A stretch of DNA of 64,000 bases from Deinandra increscens subsp. villosa (Eukaryota; Streptophyta; Magnoliopsida; Asterales; Asteraceae): the NCBI GenBank assembly GCA_039602395.1, contig JBCNJP010000003.1:65586278-65650277 (forward strand). The letters run 5' to 3'. This document shows positions 21,710-30,857 of this stretch, one piece after another (the first letter of the stretch is position 1; each line of letters opens with the position of its first letter). Position numbers and translations under genes: made by a program. A model generated the notes under the pieces. It saw only the letters and a program-made list of their open reading frames with translations, was not told where the DNA came from and searched no databases.

Positions 21710-24160
21710 AATGAATTCCGTCCCGGAATTCCTTTTAAGGTTCAAATAAATAGGGATATTCCTCTGCATATCAGTTTCTGATTCCCAAGTAATATCTGGA
21801 CCTCGTCGAGCGTCCCATTTTACCTTTATTATAGGAATCCATTTTCTCCTTAACTTCTTCACCGTTCGGTCCAGAATTTCAACAGGTTGTTCTGAGTGAA
21901 GCTTTTCATCGACACAATATCCTTTAGTGGAGTTACCAGTGTTTCATCTGTTATACACTTCTGTAAATTTGAGACATGAAACACATCGTGAATTCCACAG
22001 AGTTCCTTTTGTAGCTCTAGTCGATAGGCAACAGTACTGATCTGTTCAATGATCTTGAACGGACCAATGTAGCGAGGACTCAACTTTCCACGTCTACCAA
22101 ATCGAATCAATCCCTTCCAAGGTGATACTTTTAACATGACCATGTCACCTTTTTCAAACTTTAAAGGCTTTCGACGTTTATTAGCATTACTCTTTTGCCT
22201 ATCCTAGGCAGCCTTAAGTCTCTCACAAATTTACTTTATCTTTTTAGTTGTTTTAACAACAACTTATGGTCCAGTTAGTTGTCCTTCACCCACTTCTGAC
22301 CAACAGACTGGTGTACGACACTTCCGACCATACAAGGCTTCAAACAGTGCTACCTTTATACTCGAGTGATAGCTATTATTGTATGAAAATTCCATTAGGG
22401 ACAAATGTTTATCCCAGCTACCACCGAATTCAATAACACATGCTCGAATCATATCCTCTAATGTTTGGACAGTTCTTTCACTTTGTCCATCCGTCTAAGG
22501 ATGATAAGCTGTACTCAAATTCAACTTTGTTCCCATTGCTTGTTGAAAACTTTTCCAAAAATGGGATGTGAACCGACTGTCTCTATCTGACACGATTGAC
22601 AGTGGTACACCATGCAATCTAAAGATCTCCTTGACATACATCTTAGCTGATTCCTCTGTTGAATAAGTCTCTTTCGTTGGCAAAAAGTGAGCTGACTTAG
22701 TCAAGCGATCCACTATAACCCATATGGTATCTTTATCACTGCTCATTTTGGGCAACTTAGTCACAAAGTCCATTGTGACTAGCTCTCATTTCCACACTGG
22801 TAGTTCTAACTTTTGCAAACATCTAGAAGGTTTCTGATGTTCTGCCTTTACTTGCAAACAAGTAGAACAACTCTTTACAAATTCTACTATATTCTTCTTC
22901 ATACCTGGCCACCAATAATTTGCCTTTAAATTATAGTACATTTTGTCTCGACCAGGATGCATCATATATTTTGACTTGTGTGCTTCTCTGAGAATTATTT
23001 CCCGTAATCCCCCTTCTTGGGTATTCATATTTGATTTACCAATCGAAATATGTCATCTGGCCCTTTGGTTAAGTTCTTCCCGACCATACTCCTTTCTTCC
23101 TTGTTCAATTGTTGACTTTCTAATTGCTCCTTTTGAACTCTTAGAATATCGTCCATTAAGCTTACACGTACATCCAATCTCATGGCCCGCATACAAAGTG
23201 GCTTTATTATTTCTTTTCTACTTAAAGCATCGGCTACCACAATGGCCTTTCCTGGATGGTATCTGATTTCACAATCATAATCGCTTAAAGTCTCCATCCA
23301 ACACCTTTGCCTCATATTCAACTCCTTCTGACTGAACAGATGTTCAAGACTTTTGTGTCAGAATATACTACAAATTTAGTGCCATACAAGTAGTGACGCC
23401 AAATTTTTAAGGCAAAGATCACCGCACCCAATTCCAAGTCATGGGTGGTATAGTTCTTTTCGTGCATCTTCAATTGCTTGGACGCATACGCGATAATATT
23501 TTCTTTTTGCATTAACACGCATCCCATCCATTGATAGAGGCATCACAATAAACGATAAAATCTTCAGATCAATTTGGTAAAGATAGAATTGGAGCAGAGC
23601 TCAACTTCTTCTTCAGTAATTCAAATGCATCCGTGTGCTTTTGCTTTCATTCAAATTTAGCATTCTTCCGAGTTAAAGCAGTTAGTGGTGTAGCAATCTT
23701 GGAGAAGTCTTGAATAAATCTTTTGTAGTATCCTGCAAATCCTAAGAATGTCGTATTTCAGTTGGTGATCTTGGTAGTTCCCATTTCATTACAGCTTCAA
23801 CTTTAGCAGGGTGCACTTGAATACCTGCCTTGCTTACCACATGTCCCAAAAATTGAACTTCTCGCAACCAAAAATCACACATAGAGAGCTTAGCGTAGAG
23901 CTTTTCTCGCCTCAGCAATTGCAATACTCTTATTAAATGTTGCTCATGTTCTTCTTCCGTTCTTGAGTAAATCAGAATGTCATCAATAAAGACAATCACG
24001 AACTTGTCTAAGTAGGGCTTACAAACTCGGTTCATGAGATCCATAAAGACTGTTGGTGCGTTAGTTAGCCCAAACAACATAAATGTGAACTCATAATGTC
24101 CATATCTTGTCCTGAATGCCATCTTTGATATATCTACGTCTTTTACTCTCACTTGTATCA
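21710..24160 (-). pseudogene. Element E pol, degraded chromovirus
   Basis: In minus-strand order: reverse transcriptase (24161-23742, with YGHYEF, FGLTNAP, FIDDILIYS), RNase H (23527-23318, with NYTTHDLELGAVIFALKIWRHYLYG), integrase zinc region (23028-22786, HPGRDKMY, CSTCLQVK), integrase core (22773-22264, IVSDRDSRFT, ALYGRKCR), then the GPF motif and a chromodomain-like tail (22143 to about 21740, RYIGPFKI, PIIKVKWDARRGP). Several stops and frame breaks are present. Gag, protease and the first part of RT are missing: the sequence breaks at about 24158, inside the RT palm. Confidence 0.9.
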
Positions 24161-24439
24161 CTTCTTAGATAGAAGTGACTATATATTCCTTTGCGCAAAC
24201 ATACTATGGAGTATAAGGTCACTACCTTATACTCCATTACGCACACAACTGGGAGCACTTTTTGCACACCTGCTAGGAAAACGGTATGTGCTTTGTCCTA
24301 CTAGACCTCATCATATCTTAATGACTGGAGCCACTCAATCCACTGAACATGACACTCTACTTAAAACATTCCATGCACCACAGTTCAGAATATTTCAAAT
24401 AGAAATCCTATCTATATCAATATCCACACTGATTTCCAA
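24161..24439. other. Sequence abutting truncated element E, with a 12-bp hairpin
   Basis: I see no coding signal. A perfect inverted repeat, TGGAGTATAAGG (24207-24218) and CCTTATACTCCA (24225-24236) with a 6-base loop, lies 50 bp from the break in E. The origin of this stretch is unknown. Confidence 0.6.
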
Positions 24440-26114
24440 TCAATGACAAAGTAGTTTCCAACCGTTTAAATATAGTGGGTGGTGTTTAAAGCATTCATAT
24501 ATTCTTACTCATGGGATATCCCCCAATTTTCTATCAGTTCTTATATATAAAAAGTACTACAACATATCCACCACATCTTTGATATACCGAGCAACCATAC
24601 AAACAATGTTTATATATAGGATGTACCGTAACATATCCACCACATTGATTATATAGTAAAACGTACCAATTATTCTAACACGTGAATACAAAATACGTTA
24701 TTAATACTCATAAGAAGTTCCAACACTAAGCAGACAGTTAATCTATGACCACAAGGCACATTTAATGAAACATAACAAGCAGAGAATAGCATCACACGAG
24801 CAATTCAAAGAATTTTCATAACCATAGCATGCAAACCAGCCTAAAACATTAAAGAAAAGCTTAAAACAAAGCTTTATAAAATTCACCTTAACCTGAAAAC
24901 ACTTATCCTTGACTATCACAATCAACCCCTAAACCAATCTAAGTATCACATATGTCCTATTGTATTTAATAACCTAACTTGAATCACAATCCAAGACAAT
25001 ATCCCCATTGATATAGCCATAAAGAGTCCATCTAATGAATCTATGGTTCTAAACTGTAGCATAATTGCTAGATAAAATCCAACGTCAACTACAATACAAA
25101 TCTCGCATCCAATTGGGACATATAATCCCTTGCAAAGGAGTGCGTAACCCGCACCACATAGGTGTCCAACCGATACCTCATGGATGACTGCCCCAAACCA
25201 TGTGTTACCCCCAACCCACAACCTGCGGGTATCCAAAACGCACCACATGGGTGCCCATCCTAAGCCCCCTCCTAGGTATCTAATCAGGTGTTGTGGGTTT
25301 CCACCCACAGCCTCCTTTAGGGCACATTTATGCCCTGCGGGTGGTCGTCCCATCATCTAGGGAGCATCGCACCACATTACTACACGCACTCACCCAAAAC
25401 CTATGAATCCCTAATATCTAAGGAATACTAGCAAAGGAAGAATACCTTCATGAATTTCCAGTCTTCATGCCGAATTTGAACTCACCGAGCTACATCCTTG
25501 CAATCAGGTACCGCTCCCACACACCAGACGGAAGACTTTGCATTTCACACTTGAATGCGCGTTAAAACAATAAGGTACTGTGCGAACATGATTCCCGCAA
25601 AAGCCAAAGCAATTTCTCTCTCTAAAAATATACAAAGGGAGAGATCAAGGTGAAAGAACGAAGGTGGTTGATTTCCATATTTATAGTATCCATCTACAGG
25701 CCACACGACCATATCCATATTGGGTGTCTAGAATATGGTCGTATGCCCTATGCAAGCTCTAGTGCCTCCATGTGTCCCAAAAGTGTTGTTCTTGTGCGCA
25801 TTCAGGTGTCACACATTACGGTTATAGTGATAAAACATCATATGGCTGTATCGAGTGTGTGTGACAAGACTCAATTCTTGTCTTCATGATTCCCGATTCA
25901 TTACAACTTAGACTTCAGCCTCCGTTTTCACCGACATTCATCATATTGCATCCTTTTTCATCTACAAGTGGATTTATGCTTTCATGTGTCCTCAAACTTT
26001 AGGCCTAGCATGTATATCGATACCGAAACTTTGATTTGCTACAATTCATTTGTTTCTTGACGGATTCTCAATTACTCCTGCACACACTCATTGATTGTAT
26101 CCTATAAAAAGTTA
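24440..26114 (-). mobile_element. Probable LTR remnant of another gypsy family (X)
   Basis: No coding region is seen. On the minus strand there is a TATA box (25678-25686), upstream of it CpG words such as ATATGGTCGTAT and ACACGACCATAT (25696-25860), and downstream a second cluster of different words (GCACCACATGGGTGC, ACCTGCGGGT; 25130-25350). This is the layout of the A and E LTRs. The right end may be GTTACA at about 26114, followed by sequence loosely like that after the E LTR. Both limits are uncertain and no target duplication was found. Confidence 0.4.
25678..25686 (-). promoter_or_regulatory. TATA box in LTR-like stretch X
   Basis: CTATAAATA on the minus strand lies just downstream of a cluster of ATATGGTCGTAT-like words. 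Confidence 0.45.
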
Positions 26115-26429
26115 CATATGTGTAATCCCCATCCTTAATTCCTTAAGGATCTAAGGATCCCAATTCAAGTCCAAACCAAATGACCCTTGAGTTAGTGCAA
26201 TCTTATAAGCATTTGAAACAGAAATAAATTAAGTCAAAACACACAAACAATATTTTCCGAATGGCAAGGTCCGAAATTCAAGCATCACAAAAGTGAGAAA
26301 ATATAAAGTGCGTTCAACGCCAAAATATGACACATGTATTCATTAGATCAATATTTCAAGTAGAAATTAATATATATTGACAAAAAGAAATTAAACTGTT
26401 TAAATTATATGTGATGTTTGTGATGGTAA
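26115..26429. other. AT-rich stretch with no recognised feature
   Basis: I see no open frame, repeat or motif that I can name. Confidence 0.4.
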
Positions 26430-26437
26430 GTTTATCT

Positions 26438-27099
26438 TAGGGTGAGCATGGTTTGGTTCGGTTTGGTTTTTGGCTCAAACCGAACCAAAAACCGAATGGT
26501 TCGGTTCCTAGAAAAAAAAAACCATTTGTTTCTGGTTTTTTTCAGTTCGGGTTTTTTTCCGGTTTCGGTTCGGATTCGGTTTTTTTAATATGTGGTTAAA
26601 ATAATTTTGACTTTAAATGGCTAGTCTTAGTAGATAAATAGATAATAGTAATAAGCAAATATTGTTAACCATAAAATTTTAAAAAAAAAACACGTATAAC
26701 CATACAAACTAAAAATAATTAAATTCAAAAGTTTTTAACACTAAAGATCTTGACCCCAATCTTCATCGTCTTCGATGATAAGAAGAGGAAAGAAGAGGAG
26801 TTGCAACTCAAAAATGAAATAACAGATTGAGAGGGGACTCGAACTTGAGCCATCTTAGTGGTCCGCAAAGGTAAGTATCAACCGAGCTACACAAGAATTG
26901 TAAACAACTACAATTAAGTTAATTAAAATACACTTACATATCTATATAACTTAAAGTTTTATATTAATTATTCATTCGGTTCGGTTTTTTCTTCATCCAC
27001 AACCGAAACCGAACCATAAGTTTCGGTTCGATTTTTTTCGGTTATTCGGTTTGTTTTTTGCAGTTTTTTAGTTCTGATCCGGTTTTTTGCTCACCCCTA
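26438..27099. mobile_element. hAT-like MITE 1
   Basis: Terminal inverted repeats TAGGGTGAGCA and TGCTCACCCCTA are bounded by a perfect 8-bp duplication, GTTTATCT (26430-26437 and 27100-27107). Both are as expected for hAT-type elements. The 662-bp interior has subterminal runs of CGGTTCGGTTTT and its complement and no transposase. The same ends recur at 56733-57805. Confidence 0.92.
26835..26895 (-). repeat. tRNA-like segment inside MITE 1
   Basis: The minus strand has TAGCTCGGTTGA, which resembles a pol III A box, and GTTCGAGTCC, which matches a B box, spaced about 45 bp apart as in a tRNA gene. There is no complete cloverleaf and no intact acceptor stem. It is probably a captured tRNA relic or SINE head, not a working tRNA gene. 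Confidence 0.55.
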
Positions 27100-27107
27100 G
27101 TTTATCT

Positions 27108-27356
27108 AGCACAACATCAAGTAGACGTGTCCATCGAATCAAATTCTCGTTATTCGGGTTATTCAAATCGAATTGTTCAGATTTGAAAATTTTAAAAGTA
27201 AATTAGAATTCAGATAAATCTTGCACAATTTGATTCGAATAAATTTATTCGAATTCGGATCTATTTGAATTAACCAATTTAAACTAAAAATAAAAGTATC
27301 TAATCTATTAAAAAAACTATCTTTTACTAACATCTAATTTATATATAATATTTCAA
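27108..27356. other. AT-rich spacer with a 22-bp perfect palindrome
   Basis: ATTCGAAT-type motifs recur. At 27233-27254 the arms ATTCGAATAAA and TTTATTCGAAT abut to form a perfect palindrome. Similar GAATTCGAAT sequence lies at 40180-40340, on the other side of LINE3. Confidence 0.7.
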
Positions 27357-27696
27357 TTGGTTTTGAAGATGGAGTGGTCGGTAAAGTGTGGAGCGGTCTA
27401 TATTCATCTCGCAGCCAAATGTCAAGACCATCAAACTTTCTTGGACTTACGGCCTATTAGCCTTGTGGGGTGCATCCCTAAGTTGATCTCCAAAGTCCTA
27501 GCGAACCGTATTAAGGGTTCATTGATTACGATTATTTTCGAGCCTCAAATGACGTTCTTAGCCGGGTGAAAGATCTTAGACGGTGCGTTGATTATTAATG
27601 AAGTTATGTCTGGATCAAGAAACATATGTTTCCTTCTCCCCCTTTCAACGTTGGTTTTGAGAAGGCTTATGTCACTCTGGATTAGGATTTTATGGA
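27357..27696 (+). pseudogene. LINE3 reverse transcriptase, 5' part
   Basis: The translation includes LRPISLVGCIPKLISKVLANRIKGS and ILDGALIINEV, typical of the fingers and palm of an L1-type RT. Upstream ORF2 and endonuclease sequence is missing, so the LINE was truncated or decayed. It is cut at 27696 by element A and resumes at 38337 with only the five duplicated bases repeated. Confidence 0.88.
27692..27696. repeat. Target-site duplication of element A, left
   Basis: ATGGA is repeated at 38337-38341. Confidence 0.95.
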
Positions 27697-27959
27697 TGTG
27701 ACATCCGAGAATTCCAAGGTTAACTTCCGTTAGACAATCTCCGTTAGTTACGTTATAAGTGTTAACTTAGTAACTAATGCATAACTAGGCCGAATACGTC
27801 CACGACCTTTGGTTGATCACCGAACCCGCCCATATGTGTTATGTGTTCATTTATTGATGTCATTATATGCAATGTGATCTAAACGCATGATTTAATATTA
27901 TGAATAGCATGACAAATTGTAAATCCTTGATTATGTGAAAATTGCCTAAAGTTGTGCAG

Positions 27960-28075
27960 CCAGCGAAACTACCGGGCGAAACTGTAGTGTCGCCCGGTAG
28001 CCAGCTAACTAATCAGTTAAAACGTGACCAGAGCCAGTTTCGCTTGGCCAGCGAAACTGCCAGCGAAACTAGCCT
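27960..28075 (+). repeat. Promoter-proximal AGCGAAACTG word array with two perfect hairpins (A 5' LTR)
   Basis: Five or more CAGCGAAACT-like words occur. CTACCGGGCGA (27969-27979) pairs with TCGCCCGGTAG (27990-28000) across a 10-base loop. CAGTTTCGCT (28035-28044) pairs with AGCGAAACTG (28050-28059) across a 5-base loop. The array ends within about 5 bp of the TATA box. Copies lie 8034 bp downstream in the 3' LTR. In element B the second stem is intact with a changed loop. Confidence 0.93.
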
Positions 28076-28079
28076 CTGA

Positions 28080-28087
28080 TATAAATA
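28080..28087 (+). promoter_or_regulatory. TATA box of element A 5' LTR
   Basis: TATAAATA lies directly after the word array. The 3' LTR copy is at 36114-36121. Confidence 0.75.
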
Positions 28088-28589
28088 ATCTTAATAAACC
28101 CTAGTTCTCCTATTTGCCTCATTTACACCAAAAACACACACATTCTTCTCTGGAAATCTGGTCAGCCGAAAACCATCAAGAGAAACCAAGATCTCAGCCT
28201 CAAGACAACATCCATTCGATTCCTTGATCGAATCGTGAGTCCCAAAACCTTCCTTTATGCCATTTCTATGTGTTTTCTATGTGTTTCTTCATAAAGCATG
28301 CTTAAACCTTCATGATATTGTTAGATCTTCTGTAGGGATGCCTAGGAATGCTAGATCTATCATAAAGTTTGCAACTTTACGTTTGAAATCCAACCATGAT
28401 AGAGATTTATGCTATTTAGGTCATTTTAGGGTTTTAAATGCATTTTGGTGATTTGATGATGAATATGCATGAATAAGGTGTTAAAACTTGTTGTTTGATG
28501 TTGGTAAATGCCTATGTATGCTAAACAATGAATTGCATGAAGTATGGAAGCTGTTAGGTTGATTTTTAGGCTGATCCGTATGTTTTTCG

Positions 28590-28920
28590 CGACCAGCGAA
28601 ACTGTCGTGTTCTCTGGGCGAAACTGTCCAGCGAAACTATGCATATCTTCAACCAGCGACACTATGCAGCGAAACTGCAGTGTCGCCGGGTAAACCAACC
28701 AGACCAGCTCGAGCGAATCTACCGAGCGAAATTCCCTGAACGAAAGTTCAAACCAGTTTCGGGCGAAACTAGGCTAGCGAAACTGTGCCAACAGTTTCGA
28801 GCGAAACTAGCCTAGCGAAACTGTGTCATCGGGTACTTCCTAGCGAAAGTGCTACCCGTGCACACAGCGAAACTGCCTAGCGAAGCTAAGCTAGCGAAAC
28901 TGTGACCAAATCCAAACTTG
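28590..28920 (+). repeat. Downstream AGCGAAACTG word array (A 5' LTR)
   Basis: About sixteen words of the AGCGAAACT type appear at irregular spacing, some in inverse orientation. The latter make short palindromes: AGTTTCG/CGAAACT at 28755-28770 and 28793-28808, each with a 2-base centre. The array lies about 500-830 bp downstream of the TATA box, in transcribed LTR sequence. Confidence 0.9.
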
Positions 28921-30305
28921 TGCAAATTGCTTGAATGTTATGCCATGACTTACATGATTATGCCATGATGATACATGCTTTGACTTCTGATGTATATGTG
29001 AACCCTTGTTTATGATCAACCATCGGTGTCGTGTGTCGGTATGTCGAGTCATAGTTCCAACGTGCTATGTTATGGGCCATAGTGACGTTAAGTAAAGTTT
29101 AGACACAAAACTAATACTTAAGACCTAAACGTGTTCATAGGTCTTCGATAAGCAATACTTGGATTATTAGCAAGTGTAGCAGTGCAACCAAAGGTGAGTG
29201 TCACTAACCCAATTACCGTGAACCCGTTTGGGTCACACCGAATAACTAAAAGTAAAACAATGCTGACAAACTCGAGAGTGCTAGGCACCTCCCTGATGAA
29301 TGTGAAAACTTGGAGTGCTCGGCACCCACTTGACGAACTTGAAGTGCTTTATGGGAAGCACTTGTGAATTACTTAAACAACTATTTCTGAAACGAAACTG
29401 AAAAACATTTTTGAGATTCATGAGAATCCTGTAAACCTTTTTAATATGGCTAGCGTAGGTTAAAGTCTAAACCACATGATATCACATGATTTCTAAGGAT
29501 GCCTTGAAAACTTAAAAGTCCTCAACTAAATTGTACCATTAATTGTAAAGCGAGGGGATGTTGGGTAGATCTACTGGAGTTTGACAAACTCCGCCCCGTG
29601 GCACGGGGAGTGCACGGAGGTACAATATCAGCCTATCTGACCGTGATCCCGAGAGGACACGGGGGAGGCAAAACCGCGATGACGTAGGTCCGCAGAACTG
29701 ATGGCACGGCCACTACAATAATTTATGGTCAGCTTTGGTACAAACTTCCTTAGTGCATGGAACAACGGATTAGCTACCCGCGATATCGGTTGAGCACTTT
29801 AACTATACAAGACTAGTACATACCCGATAACGTAGGTTACGGACAATACTTTTACTAAACCACAATAATATGATTTTGATTGTCACAAGCATCGCTTTTC
29901 ACAAATAAAATTGTACGTATGAATACGTTTACACGATTATGATTTATGAGACCGGGCCACTGCATGACAAGCCCACTGTGAACTCACCAACCGTTAGGTT
30001 GACACTTGCGTGGTTTAAACTTTTGCAGATCGCTAAGGAGTATCCGGAGCGGGTTGGCATGGCACACGAAGACTTTCATTTTTAGTTAAAACTTAATTGG
30101 GAATTTAAAACAATGATTATGTAAAGCACGTGGTTAGTGCTAAGATAATGTTTTCCGCTGCGTACTGTTAAACTGTTTTATTTATTAATGTTTGGACTTT
30201 ACTCCGATTCGTTTAGTATTTGTAATTAATGGTTGTGGTCCTGGTCTGGTCGCACCCCTTAACGGTATAAACTCCGTTAGTGGTTAATTTGGGGGTGTGA
30301 CAGAT

Positions 30306-30318
30306 TGGTATCAGAGCC
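30306..30318 (+). promoter_or_regulatory. Primer-binding site of element A (tRNA-Met)
   Basis: TGGTATCAGAGCC begins three bases after the LTR and matches the usual plant initiator tRNA-Met primer site. Confidence 0.95.
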
Positions 30319-30857
30319 ATAAGTTGCAGAGAACTGGAATCATTTTGAAAAACGATTTGGAAACTGCAACTTGAAACCATAGTTACAAACGAACAAACAA
30401 ATTCCCAAAACAAAATTTTTACGTGCCAACCTGGGATACTCGCTCTGCTGTGTAAGTAAAAGCTTAGTACGTATGTATATATATATATATATAAATATAT
30501 ATATAGACCGTGTCCAGGAAGTCTAACGGAAAACCTTAGGAAAACTTTCACACACGAATACGAAACGCGAACGCTAATGCGCGCACTATGCCGGGGGAAG
30601 CGACAACGAAACGATGCTACACGCTACGTCCTGACTTCTACTACGATGACTACGCCGACGGTGACTTTTATGGGAAAGCCGACCTTCGACGATAGCTACT
30701 TACGACTTACGACGTTCTCCGACGACGCCTCGATTTTTGCACGAAAATTTTTCTGGACTAATAGTGGGATAACGGGAAAATAGTTAATATACATATTATG
30801 GGATATGTATAGAGTATAACTGTGACTGAACACTGGCTACTTTAACTGTTCAGCAAG
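30319..30857 (+). other. Leader of element A
   Basis: This untranslated stretch lies between the primer site and the gag ATG. It holds a TA microsatellite (30476-30507) and then a CpG-rich section (about 30550-30770) that is well conserved in element B (about 50680-50870, minus strand). A 60-codon frame in it is shifted between A and B, so I do not call a gene. Packaging or dimer signals are likely here in general, but none is identified. Confidence 0.6.

Larger units (their letters stand above)
27697..30302 (+). mobile_element. 5' LTR of element A
   Basis: The LTR runs 2606 bp from TGTGACATCC to GTGTGACA and matches 35731-38336. It has a promoter-proximal word array (27960-28075), a TATA box (28080-28087) and a second array (28590-28920). 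Small open frames in it appear identically in the other LTR and are not genes. Confidence 0.97.

Noticed and set aside
26835..26895. A functional tRNA gene
   Set aside because: Only A-box- and B-box-like parts are recognisable. Stems and anticodon arm do not form a full cloverleaf by eye.
28257..29367. Small open frames repeated identically at 36291-37401
   Set aside because: They are parts of the two LTRs of element A, which are duplicated as a whole, so the repetition is not evidence of coding.
30577..30783. A 68-codon leader frame in element A
   Set aside because: The corresponding region of B has an indel that shifts the frame, so conservation is at the nucleotide level only.
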